A stretch of 64,000 bases of DNA from Boletus sp. NGJ (lineage: Eukaryota > Basidiomycota > Agaricomycetes > Boletales > Boletaceae). Both the position numbers and the translations under genes were made by a program. Below the pieces are notes generated by a model that saw nothing but the letters and a program-made list of their open reading frames with translations, had not been told where the DNA came from and made no database searches. Positions within the stretch are counted from its first letter, which is position 1. Each line of letters begins with the position of its first letter. The stretch is taken from the NCBI GenBank assembly GCA_019096195.1, contig JAGTXK010000273.1, positions 62,001 through 126,000 of the forward strand, read 5' to 3'. Shown here piece after piece: positions 27,901 through 38,069 of this stretch.

Positions 27901-28385
27901 GAACAGTGTTCTGCTACTACGCTCAAGGTACGTGTGGTGCATAGACCGTGATGAGGTGTATTCACGAGTCCACAGACACCGTGGAGAAGAACATCCTCGA
28001 CCTTGCTGCCAGACAAGGCCTGTCACTCTACACCAAGGCTAACTCGGCCGGATCCCTCAACGTCACCTCCTTTGCGACGGACTCGAAAAAGAAGCTAGTC
28101 GAGTCACCCACGAAATCGACCAAGAAAAGAGAGCCGCCTCAAAAGGGTGACTTTATCTTCAAGTGCGCACCGCTTTTTCTTTTTTTTTTTTTTTTTTTGG
28201 GCCCGTTTAGCGAACTCGTGATTAGGGTGGACGATATGTTGGCGATTCTGTTTCCGCACATGTTTGAGGACGTCGAGTTCCTCTTGCCATTGGACGCCCG
28301 CTCTGAGAACGTTCAACCTGGCCCTCCTGTTAGACGGCGGCACGTCGATGCGGAGGCGGGACCGTCGAGGCTCCCCGCCTCGTAG
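21951..28385 (+). CDS. SNF2-family helicase with RING finger, SHPRH/IRC20 type
   Basis: This is a large, intron-rich nuclear ATPase and probable E3 ubiquitin ligase. The order is N-terminal region, SNF2 N-lobe, long insertion, RING, helicase C-lobe, as in SHPRH and yeast Irc20. Motif I spans an intron (GILAEE / GLGKTMECLSLML, 23.64-23.73 kb). Motif Ia is TTLIVTPPALATQW; motif II is IMDEVQMM (24.33 kb), with the DE-x-Q-M form typical of this subgroup; motif III is FAVSGTPAR. A long charged helical insertion follows. The C3HC4 RING starts CILCRCEFVRGFITQ (26.79 kb) and ends CPVCR-like. The C-lobe shows KSIVFSAWADSL, RVFLLE, ARIDRMGQTRATE and TVEKNILDLAARQG. The C-terminus, after an intron with a T-rich tract, ends EAGPSRLPAS. 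The initiator ATG was not found: the first visible exon opens at GTG, so a further 5' exon is likely. Confidence 0.88.
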
Positions 28386-29426
28386 GTGTATCCCCCCTCT
28401 TGTTCATGGGAGGGCGCGGAGTCGACTCGGAGATTGATGTAGAACCTAGCGATAAAGAATACTTTTTTTTTTTTTTTGTCCAAAACCCCCCGTCCTGGTC
28501 CGTCCGAAAAAAAATCAAAAAAAATCGATAAAAACTTGTTCGGGCTGTTTTGATTATCACGCACTGATCCGGGGTCGGGTCGTACCGGGCTGACAGGCAA
28601 CGGCACGTCAACTATATTAAATGGCGTGCACGCACACGACCAACGCCTCGTTGTAAACACGCCATCACGGGAGAGAGATGACTGGTACTTTTTTTTTTTT
28701 TTTTTTTCTTTTTTCTTTTTTGGGGGGGGTGGGGATCTCCGAGACTGTCTGTATCAGATCAACATCCCAGTGACTCATCCACGTCGTCATCGCGGCGATT
28801 GCCCCCAAATACCAATATCGAGAATCGGGTTGCCTCATCTGCAGATTTACAAATAAAAATAAAAATAAAAATAAAAAAAACGATGAGAGACAAACGTGGT
28901 GTGGGCAGCACGAAAACCGTGACGTATGGCGGATCCGAGTACACACCAACCATGTTCATGTTCACCATGTTCGAATTTCAGTAGACGACCGTCGAGATCG
29001 TCCGACACTATCGGACAAAAGTAACCAGCCCTCTGCCAAAAGTGCTACGAAAAACGAAACGCGGTCATGGTAAAAGGAAAAAAAAAAAAAAAAAAAAGAC
29101 AACCGTCGCCTGCGACGGCGGGACTATATACATATGTGTGTACTGATCGATTATAATGCGTTATTTCATACCCCCGGGACGTGCGGGTAAAAAAAAAAAA
29201 AGGAAATGGGACTTGTGCGTATGCGAGAGACAGTGAGCTGACTTGATAACGGCGGGACGGTGGATAGCGATGCAAGTGAGAAAAAAAAAAGGGGGGGGGA
29301 AGGGCAGGCAGTGTGGCGAAGACGAAGGCGAGCACATATGAAAAAAAGACGAATGCATTGACGGATAAAGAGAATTGAGATCCAGGTCCAACGGGATGCA
29401 AAGAGACGAAAAGACGGCGGGGTCGT
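28386..29426. other. Intergenic region dense in poly(A)/poly(T) tracts
   Basis: Convergent 3' ends of the helicase (plus) and the Myb gene (minus) meet here. The stretch holds many homopolymers: T runs near 28464 and 28689, (ATAAAA)n near 28854, and A runs near 29078, 29189 and 29281, with a G run beside the last. No gene is supported. Confidence 0.6.
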
Positions 29427-32007
29427 TTAAAACGCGCCACCGTCCCAGCTGGCCCGCTTGCGCTTGTTATCACTCACCCTGCGCAGCTGCAGGTCTTGCG
29501 GAGAGACAAAGCTCATGCCACGCTGGTGCGAGTGACGCACACCTGTACCTGTACCCGCACCCCCTTCCTGCTGGCCTGTCTCCACGAGCAGCGCTTGCGC
29601 TGTCTGAAGTGCCTGAGTGACCGACGAGTACGGCGCGGTCGGTGGCGCGGACCTCAGCGACATGTTCGACCGCGCCAAATCAAGTGCTTGACCCTGCCTT
29701 GAGGCGTCTGTGGCGCCAGAACTCGCATCATGGTGACCATCCGCAGAATGGCCCCCGCTATAATAATGCAAGTCGAGGAAAGGCAGGTTATGGAAATCGT
29801 TATTGCAACTCGACGGCTTCCACAGATCAACGCCCGACTGCGAATCGGCTGCGGCATGAAATGGAGCAGACTCCGAGGGGTGGTGGGGGAGCGTATCGAA
29901 AAAAGGCAGCGAGCGCGTGGTTGTAATGACGGGTTGCGAGTGCGCTGGAACCTGTGTAGAACGTGCCATGGTGGAGCGCGGCTCTGACGGCGGCACAGAT
30001 ATCGATCGACCATGCGACGCAGATGAATGCACATGCGACAGGGGACGCATGTGGCGAAATGTCGTGAGTGGCGTCGCAGGCGGCGTCGAATGTGCCAGAT
30101 CGACCATGTCCTCCATGTTGTGCGGCGCGATGGCGAACAGCTCAAGCGTGGATGCGAGATTCAGAGACGTCTCCGTATCGTCTTTCTGAACGTCGACTTC
30201 GCCGGTGGTAGAGGCAGACGCGGGGACTTCAACCTGATCGTTGAGCGTAATCGACGCCAGCTCGATTTCGTCAATGCCAGGGAGTGCGGGCGTGTGCATC
30301 TGCATGGGGTGCAGGCTAGAGGGCTGCTGCATGCCCGACAGTCCGAGGCCAGGCGTTCCGAATCCAAATCCAGGGCCATAATACGACGGCTGCGGTTGAT
30401 GGGTGCGTGCGCCAAAGATAAGGTCACCGGCGTAGTTGGAGTGATGGGTGAAACCCCTAAAGGTGCTAGTAGGGAACATCTCAGGGTCGGAAAAGGTGGA
30501 GTGGGTGTCCCCAACGCCGGCCTCAGAGGCAAAGTCGTGAAGGGTGGTCGGAAATAAGTCGTACCGATCCATGACGCCGTGGTTGAGGTGATGAAAGGAA
30601 AAGGGGGACGATGGTGCTGGGGAGAGGCCGTCCGCGAACGAGGAGCCGCTGCTGGAGAACGTGGAGGTGTCGAGCCGAGGATTGGCAGAAAACCAGTCCT
30701 GCGCGCCCCAGGGAGACTTTCCGATGGTGGGCATGCGACGCATAAACGGTGACTGATTGAATGGGTAATCAGAAGAGGATATGTGCGACGATGTCGGAGA
30801 GCCCGCGTTGGCAGACCAGCTGCTCGAGTGGATCGGAGTTTCGATGCTGGACCATGTTCCCTGTGACTGGGACGAGTCGGTCAGCTCTGAGAGAGAATGA
30901 GACGCGCTGGGCATGAAGTCAGGGATGGAGAGGGGCTCGGATAAAGGGTCGATGGTCTCCATGTCCATCTCGGCAAACGGCTCGCCCGAGGACGGGGGCT
31001 CGTCGAGGGGGGACGCCTCTGTTGTGATAGGGGGACACTTGAACAGCCTGCGGGAGGACTCTTCTTCGCCGGCGGAGCTGTCGTCGTCTTCTGAGCAGGT
31101 GGCGCTCTCTGGGACGCTCTTCGTGCCTCCCCTGAGGATTCTGCAGGCGCGCTTCTGGCGTGTGGGGCCGATGTGGGAGGTTGTGGAGGAGAGATGATCG
31201 TCTGTTGCTGCGCGGAGGGGGAGCTGGAGAGCACCCTCTCTCTTCTTCTTGGGGGCATTGCGAGGCTTGTAGCCCGCAGCCTGGTACAGCTCAGGGAAGG
31301 CGTTGCGGAAGCGGTCGCGGAGGTCGGTGGAACGGCGGTTCTGCTCCTGGAAGATGGGGTCCTTGACGATGGTGGCCCATACGGTGCCGTGCTTCTCGTA
31401 GCCGGCCTTGAGGGCGCGGTCCTCCTCCTCGGTAAAGGGACGACGCTTCTTGGAGCGGGTCTTTTCGAAGATGGAGCGGCCGTCTGGGAGGGTGGAGCGG
31501 ACCTTGCTGGAGAGATGGGTCTTTGCATTGGGGTAGTGCTCCTTGTACGCGTCAGGAAAGTAGGTGCGAAAGCTGGCGGGGGTGTGTGAGAGAGAGAAGA
31601 GGAAGGAAGGAAGGAAGGGGGTAGCGACGCACCGGTCCTTGAGGTCGACGGGGGAGCGATTGTCGAACTTGAGCTTTGGGTCCTTGAGGATGGCCTTCCA
31701 GTTGCCGACGCCCCACTGTCGCGGGGGTGAGTTGGGAGGGGGACGTGGTGGTGAGGGAGGGACGTACTGTGTTGCAGCCGTCGACGAGCATCTGGGTCTC
31801 TTCCTCGGACCACTTTTTGCGCTGCTTCTTCTGTACGACGAAGCCGTCGTGGGCGGGGTCGTCTGCGATCCTGCGCATCTTGCCCTTGCGTTCGGGCATG
31901 GTGTCGGGGATGTTGGAGTCGTCGCGGAAGTTCCAGGCGGGGACGAGACGGGGGGATGAGGGGAGTGCGAGGGATACACGGCGATGTTTTTGGGGGGAGA
32001 CGGACAT
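29427..32007 (-). CDS. Double Myb/telobox DNA-binding protein (TAY1/Teb1-like)
   Basis: Two Myb/SANT domains sit at the N-terminus. The first begins KKQRKKWSEEETQMLVDGCN and continues after an intron with WGVGNWKAILKDP and the telobox-like SPVDLKDR / FRTYFPDAY across another intron. The second is RRPFTEEEDRALKAGYEKHG, then VWATIVKDPIFQEQNRRS and TDLRDRFRNAFPELY. Paired telobox Mybs of this form occur in fungal telomere-repeat or promoter binding proteins (Tay1 of Yarrowia and Ustilago, Teb1 of fission yeast). The remaining ~600 residues are a Ser/Pro/Gly-rich disordered tail ending RKRASWDGGAF. ATG 32007 (MSVSPQKHRRVSLALPSSPR) is the start. It is separated by only 73 bp from the RPN9 stop on the same strand. 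Confidence 0.8.
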
Positions 32008-32080
32008 GGCTGATAATCAGAAGAGAGAAGGTTGATATGTTTTTATTTTATTTTATGTCACCGCCACTGAGAGTCGTGTA

Positions 32081-33627
32081 CTACGCCGTGCCCGACACTT
32101 GGGGTGCTATCCGCTCTTCTACCTGACCAAGCCGTTCTATCCACACATCCAGCCGTCCGGCCAGTTCCCCAATATGTCCCCGTGACAGCACACGCGGCTG
32201 CACCCACGTTATGTGTGCTTTTTCATCCACCTGGTCCAGTGTACCTCGAATCAACTTGAGGCTGCACGCACTTGATTATCAGCTCCACGCCCCCTTCCAT
32301 ATCCTCCATTTGTGCTCACCTCAGTGCTTTCATGATCAAATGTTCCACCTCATCTGTTGCCAGTCGCGTCTCCTCGGCGATCGTCTGGAACGTCATCGTC
32401 CGGTCGTTGGCACTCCGTTTGAACACCGACTCTATCAGCGCCATGAGACAGATCTTCTGGCGCAGGAACGGATAGTTTTGTTCCAGGATCGGCTGCAATT
32501 CCATTTCCTCCTCAGCTTCCCCCGTCCCGGCACGGCTCTCCGCACCCATCACGCACCTCCTGCGGAAACAGTGGCGCCAACGCTTCGAATTTGCCAATAT
32601 TGCCTTCGTTGAATGTAAACAACAGCTTCTTGATCCAATCATACTGCGTGTTGTCCAGCGCGTCCAATATCGGATGCATCAGCTGTGCAGATCATGTCAT
32701 CGTCAGCGTCACTCGTCCTCGCGCACTAGGTATAAAATCAGTGCTTTTCAAATCACAGGAGCAACCCACCAGTTCTCCAAAGTTGTAGATACTCTCCCCG
32801 AGAAATGCCGAAATGCCAAGGTCGTGCGCGCGCAGCAAACGTTCCTCTGCCGTGAGGTCGGTCCCAACATCAACACATGCCAGATACAGCAACGAGTGCT
32901 TGTAATACGGCCCGTATTCTGCTTTCGCCTGCAGACCCGATTGCGTCAGCCTTGACGAGAACCTTGTCGATGATTCGTATCACCTTGTAGTAGTCCGCAG
33001 CCACTCGATAATATGATGCATTCACGGCATTATCCACCCCCTCGAGTTGATCGAGCGTCTTCCAAGCTGCGTCCATGTCCTTCTTTGTCCCTTCTAGATC
33101 GCCATACACCAGCTTCGCATGGGCAATGTTGGCCAGTAACAGCACATATGCCTCCTTGGACTTATCGGCATCGATCCGTGAGAGCAGTGCGCTCAAAAAC
33201 CCAAGCTGTGCCTGTGGATCTTCGCGACAGAATGAATTCTGACGGAGACTACCGGGGATGAAATGGAACGCACTCGTTATCTCCTTCGACACCCGAGACC
33301 CCAGCTCCACGAGTTTCTGCTGGTTCAATTTGGGCTCAAAGTCCCTGACAAACTGCTGGAAGACGACTACGCGGCATGGCTTTGAAAGGGGGTGATCGAA
33401 GAACTCGAACAGCTTGAGTGTGAGCTGGTGCCATAGTCTGTCACTTTGCATGAGTGCTGCTGTGCACGACGGTCAACGTGTGTGCCCTACTTGCGTGTAT
33501 AGAGGCTATTGAATGCCTCGAAAAAGGGATGCAGGTCCGGGGGGGTCGATGTGAGTGCCTTGGCGATAAACTCGTCGAGCACGAGCTTGGGTGGGGGAGC
33601 CGAAAAATCTGGAGCGGGGGGTGGCAT
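32081..33627 (-). CDS. RPN9: 26S proteasome non-ATPase subunit Rpn9 (PSMD13)
   Basis: Rpn9 is a PCI-domain subunit of the proteasome lid. ATG 33627 gives MPPPAPDFSAPPPKLVLDEF; intron 1 follows YTRK. The main exon has LWHQLTLKLFEFFDHPLS, FVRDFEPKLNQQKLVELGS, LLSRIDADKSKEAYVLLLAN and AKLVYGDLEGTKKDMDAAW. Later exons give GPYYKHSLLYLACVDV, LGISAFLGESIYNFGEL, LMHPILDALDNTQYDWI and the winged-helix part EQNYPFLRQKICLMALIES with TFQTIAEETRLATDEVEHLI. The C-terminus reads TWVQPRVLSRGHIGELAGRL and ends at 32081. All parts match in order and full length (about 390 residues). It is divergent from the F-box gene, with a ~720 bp shared upstream region. Confidence 0.93.
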
Positions 33628-34350
33628 CGTCAGAGGTGGCGTTGTGCTGTGGGACGGGTTATGAGGACGATATGTGCGTATGAGGATCGACCGACCGCGA
33701 CGCGTATGCGTTATGCCAGAGCAGACTGGTAAGCGTGGTAGTAATTGTTTGACTGTATTTTGCAACAGCCTTGAGAAATAACAGGACCAAACTGACGCTC
33801 CTCCATCGCGACGGTGGTTGGTCGGACATGGTGAAGGATGATGGTGGACGTGACTGTGCAAGGACTTTGACGTCCGCTGAGCGCCAAGTACTAATTAAAC
33901 CTTGTAGCACTCGCCATTCTGGACAATGGCACACTCACAAAGGTATCCTACAGCAGAATCCAAGACGCCCCTGCCAAGATGATGCCGAAGCGGAGTCTAA
34001 ACTCTCAGCGGAGATGCCGAGCGGGACTTGAATCTGGCAAACCCAGAGGTTGGGCCTGCTCCGCCTCAGCGCATCTCCCCGCCCATTCATTTGATCTGGT
34101 AAACATGCAGGGTCCCGCCCAGGAAATCGTGCCTTTCCCACCTTGAAAAACTCGTCTGCCAACAACGAATCCCCGTAGCGCATTTCCTCCCCTCTAATGC
34201 CTTTTCTCAGCTCTTCCACTCGTTTACCCCATGATGTGGACCCAAAAATACCGGTATGTCTTCCACGTGTCCTATGTATATTCAACGAGCCTCTTCTTTT
34301 CGTAGTCATCCATCTCCCAGCTCTTCTGCACAAACTCGGTTCCATCTCCA
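33628..34350. promoter_or_regulatory. Shared upstream region of RPN9 and the F-box gene
   Basis: Divergent starts at 33627 (minus) and 34351 (plus) place both promoters here. I found no proven element such as a proteasome-associated control box. Short frames inside are not supported. Confidence 0.35.
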
Positions 34351-35853
34351 ATGGATACGCAGCGCATCTACCAGCTGTTGCACGACCGCAAGGCAGAGTT
34401 GTCTGCTTTTGCCGAGGAGATCGAACGTGCTCGCGTTCAAGTACAGCGTCTCGAACAGCGGCGTGACCGGGTGAAAGGCGTCGTCCAAGAGCTCGAAGCA
34501 CTCGTGTCTCCCGTTCGCCGCATGCCCACGGACATCATGGCCAAAGTCTTTGAGCACTGTGTTTGGGATCAAGCTAGCCCGAGGGCCGACCCTCGGATGG
34601 CGCCACTATTACTCAGTCAGGTTTGCCGTTCTTGGCGGTACCTTTTGTTCTCCCTCCCAAGTTTATGGACCACGTTGCAAGTCGATTTGCCACCAGGCAC
34701 CAAAGATTGGGAGGCTCTTGTGCAATCCAAGAGCCTATCGATGCACGTGTGGCTTTCGCGGTCGAAAGCACTCCCAATATCCCTGTTTCTCAATCACGCC
34801 AAAGGGTCCCTCATTCCATGGCATGCGCTCATGCATCTCGATAAAGAGATCCTCACGCTCGGTTGTCGGTTGAAAGATTTCACGCTGCATTTCTCATCTC
34901 GATCTCTCACCTGTCTGTTGACATTCACTCAGAGTCCCCTACCATATCTGCAACACTTGGAACTGCAAAACACCAACTCGCTTCCCACGAGTGAAAATCC
35001 ACCCCCGATTGTGTTGCATTCCGCACCCAGTCTCAAAAGCCTGAGTCTGTCTTGGTGTTGTCTTGACCTTCGGAATTTCCAGGTCCCCTGGGCGCAGCTT
35101 GAGCATCTGAGCCTTGAGTATGATGCGAGCTCTTTTTGGAATCCTGTCCACAGCGACTATCTTGAAACCCTCAGCCGCTGTCCCAACCTAACCACGCTCT
35201 GCCTCGGCATTGGCGCGCCGATCAATGACGTTGATCCAGGACACATCGTGCCCGTGACCCTGCCCCACGTCCACACGTTCAAATCGAGCATCTACGTGCA
35301 AACGCCGTACCTCCATCACTTTTTCGATGCCCTGCGCATGCCCCAACTCCGTCATTTCGACATCAAAAACGTCAGTCTCGCGCTGGGCAGTTTCACGGGG
35401 CAAATAGAATGTCTGCCCTTGTTGGCACGTTGTGCGGACACGCTCGAGAGCGTGTGTTTCAACCGGGTCGACATTGCTGACCCTGCGATGGTATCATGTC
35501 TGGCACAGCTTCATCGCTTAAAGACGTTGACCTTCCTCCCGGGCATTCTCCGGCTCAACCATGGGCTCATCATCGCGCTCGCGCACGGCGAGGGCGAACC
35601 TCGGATCTGTCCCGGGCTCGAGGTGCTCCAGATGCGATGCTCCTCGGTCGTCCCCGTCGATGCGATCACGCGTCTCGTGGCGTCGCGTTGTGAGACAGCG
35701 CCAAAGCTGAAGCGGTTCTCGTTGCAGCTTGCGACGTTCGAGTATGGGTTGGACACGAGGGACGACAAGATTGAGCAGGTGCATGCACAGTTGAGGGCGC
35801 ATGTCGAGGGAGGGCTACAGCTCGTGTTGACCAAGTCGAGCAGCTCGGGGTAA
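34351..35853 (+). CDS. F-box protein with leucine-rich C-terminal region
   Basis: A single-exon gene of 500 codons, ATG at 34351. Residues 1-45 form a coiled coil (KAELSAFAEEIERARVQVQR). The F-box core follows at about 55-95: SPVRRMPTDIMAKVFEHCVW ... LLLSQVCRSWRYLLFSLPSL. The rest has irregular leucine-rich units (SLKSLSLSWCCLDL, LEHLSLEYDASSF, NLTTLCLGIGAP), a layout seen in large F-box families of mushrooms. F-box proteins link substrates to SCF ubiquitin ligases; the substrate is unknown. The frame is intact and ends LTKSSSSG, followed at once by an A-rich tract. Confidence 0.85.
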   Translation: MDTQRIYQLLHDRKAELSAFAEEIERARVQVQRLEQRRDRVKGVVQELEALVSPVRRMPTDIMAKVFEHCVWDQASPRADPRMAPLLLSQVCRSWRYLLFSLPSLWTTLQVDLPPGTKDWEALVQSKSLSMHVWLSRSKALPISLFLNHAKGSLIPWHALMHLDKEILTLGCRLKDFTLHFSSRSLTCLLTFTQSPLPYLQHLELQNTNSLPTSENPPPIVLHSAPSLKSLSLSWCCLDLRNFQVPWAQLEHLSLEYDASSFWNPVHSDYLETLSRCPNLTTLCLGIGAPINDVDPGHIVPVTLPHVHTFKSSIYVQTPYLHHFFDALRMPQLRHFDIKNVSLALGSFTGQIECLPLLARCADTLESVCFNRVDIADPAMVSCLAQLHRLKTLTFLPGILRLNHGLIIALAHGEGEPRICPGLEVLQMRCSSVVPVDAITRLVASRCETAPKLKRFSLQLATFEYGLDTRDDKIEQVHAQLRAHVEGGLQLVLTKSSSSG

Positions 35854-36979
35854 AAAAAAAAAAAAAGGACGGTTTCTTTGGTTGCGTTTCTTGCTTGCTG
35901 GTTTCAAGTCACTCGTCCTTCTTGTTCATTGTTTTGATACTGCTCTGTTGTTATATTTAAGTTCATACGATCATGTTGTACGATACTATCACCCCTTTGA
36001 TACCCTGCTCACCGCGAGTCTAGTCTGGGATGCTACTCCAGCGGTCACTGCCCCCACCGCTCTCACCCTCGGCCCGCGCTTCACATTCCCCTCTCACGGA
36101 CGGCGTGTACGGCAGCCGAGTTATACGGCGGGCGTGATGATGTGGGGCGGAAGTTATGGGACCTACTAGTAGTAATGCTGTCATGGCTCATGCACATACC
36201 TTTGGTCCTCTCATGTGGGATTTGCAACTGAGCAGAACCCTTTTGCGTTCATGCCGACCCAACAAACATATTGTGTCTCAACGATGGGCCACCCACCGAC
36301 AAGACGTCTCGAACCCTCTCGTACGAAGAGTTGATCACAGCTACATGCTCGATCAAGCCAAGTTACATCGACAACAAACGAACGACAATCCGAGGATTGC
36401 TTCAATAAATTCAGGTCGAAAGGGACCGCGTGGAGTTAACCGTCCACCACGAACCTGCTTGCAACGTAAACTCTCAGAACTTGTTACTGCCATGCATCGT
36501 CGCAAGAGGTCTGTCCTAAGGCGCTGTGCTCTCTGTCAATCCAAGTCGACCCTCAGCTGCCGCAAGTGATGGATATGTGCACGAAACATGCTGTCACGCG
36601 AGCAAGGGCAGAAAGACGATTCTCGACGGCCACCCACAACTAACATCCGGCGAGACCGAAACAGATGGGACGTGGATACCGCCAGTACATAAACACATGC
36701 ACGATGAATCGAAACACTCGTTCAACGAGCATGAAAGGCAGGAGGAAAACACCCGACCAACGGGGGGGTAGGGGATGATTGCGCAAGGACGTATCGGTAT
36801 TGGACGGCGTCCTCGTTGCCGTCTGGGACGTTCCGTTGGGTGCGATTGTTCATTTCCCGTTAGTTTCAACTTGCTCTATAATACCTCTGTTAACTGTCAC
36901 GTCCAAAACATCCTTGTCGCAGTTTGACGTGATTGCACTAGTGTTTAAACCACGGTCCCAGGCCGTCGATCCTTTTCTG
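35854..36979. other. Intergenic region holding a methyltransferase relic
   Basis: Apart from the relic at 36041-36163, this stretch has only unsupported short frames, for example at 36156-36569. It separates the F-box gene from the isoprenylcysteine methyltransferase. Confidence 0.4.
36041..36163 (+). pseudogene. Relic of an isoprenylcysteine methyltransferase
   Basis: The frame reads LTLGPRFTF, a short gap, then RRVRQPSYTAGVMMWGG. The intact gene 1.3 kb downstream has TLGPHFTFEL ... YGIVRHPSYTGGVALAVGW. At DNA level the relic keeps CACCCTCGGCCCGC and CACATTC from the same place. The segment between the two blocks is shortened and the flanks match nothing, so this is a decayed partial copy in the same orientation. 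Confidence 0.7.
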
Positions 36980-37776
36980 ATGGCAATCACGAAACTATTG
37001 CTTCTCCTCGTCGTGGTCATTGCTCAGCTATATGCCGCCACAGCTCCCAACGTCCGACCCCCCACCGAGCAACTACGCGAACAACGCGGTTCAGAACACG
37101 CAGTGCCCTATCTCACCGCGTTCATCAGAGTACGCTGTCCGAGTCGTCGTTGACGATACGCTGAACCCGACATCACGTCCCACTTCCGTAGACCCTAATA
37201 TCGGCCTGGGCGTTCCTCGAAGCCTCGGTCCTCTTCGCACTGAGCAGCTACTGTCCACCCGCCCTCGCCCACCCCTTCCTCCACGCCCTCCTCCCTCCCT
37301 CCCCCACCTCAGACCTCTCCCCCACCACACTCACCCCCACATTCCTCGCCGGCACCCTCCTCAGCCTCACAGGCGCCCTCCTCCGCGCACACTGCTTCCA
37401 CACCCTCGGCCCGCACTTCACATTCGAACTCAGCATTCGCCCCTCCCACGCGCTCGTTACGAAGGGCGTATACGGCATCGTACGGCACCCGAGTTACACC
37501 GGCGGCGTTGCGCTCGCAGTAGGGTGGCTCCTCCTGGTCCTCGATCGACGGGGATGGCTCGTGGGCGTGTGCGCACGGTGGGCTGGCGGAGGTAGTGGGG
37601 ACGCTGTGGTGACGGGCGTGTGGGCGTGTGGGTGGGCGACGGCGTTGAGCGTGATGTACGTGTTGGGGAACCAGCGGATGAACAAGGAGGATGCGATGCT
37701 CGAAAAGAACTTTGGGGAGGAGTGGCGGGCGTGGGCGAGGAGGGTACCTTGTCGCTTGGTGCCCGGCGTATATTGA
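36980..37776 (+). CDS. Protein-S-isoprenylcysteine O-methyltransferase (Ste14/ICMT family)
   Basis: ICMT enzymes methylate the C-terminal prenylcysteine of CaaX proteins, including fungal a-type pheromones, in the ER membrane. ATG 36980 starts a hydrophobic segment (KLLLLLVVVIAQLYAA). An intron at 37130-37191 (GTACGC...CGTAG) joins YLTAFIR to TLISAWAFLEASVLFALS. The core is TLGPHFTFELSIRPSH, VTKGVYGIVRHPSYTGGVAL (the RHPxYxG cofactor motif), then two membrane segments and the C-terminal KEDAMLEKNFGEEWRAWARR with VPCRLVPGVY-stop. Length (about 245 residues) and motif order are normal for the family. Its position next to STE3 receptors fits a role in pheromone maturation, but the family has other CaaX substrates too. 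Confidence 0.88.
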
Positions 37777-38069
37777 GCGCAAGTGTCTTTCGATGACGAT
37801 ATTTGGGCTCTTTTATTGTCCTGGAGATGGCTACACTGTCTATCGAGCCCCATAATATATATTACAGGATAAATCGAGAGAGGGAGGTACTCATGTAGTA
37901 TGGGAAAGAGTGAGACACTAAGAGAGAGGGGAAATTCGCTAGCAATACAATAATGACCGACACACCAGACGACATTGGAATCGTAAGAGTTCAAGTTGCA
38001 GACGGGTTTTCGTGGGATGTGGGATGCAAGACGCGCACACACGGGAGAGTAGAGGACGCGAACACACGC

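Noticed and set aside
36156-36770. Frames between the methyltransferase relic and the intact gene
   Set aside because: No motif, several overlapping alternatives, no homology to neighbours recognised.
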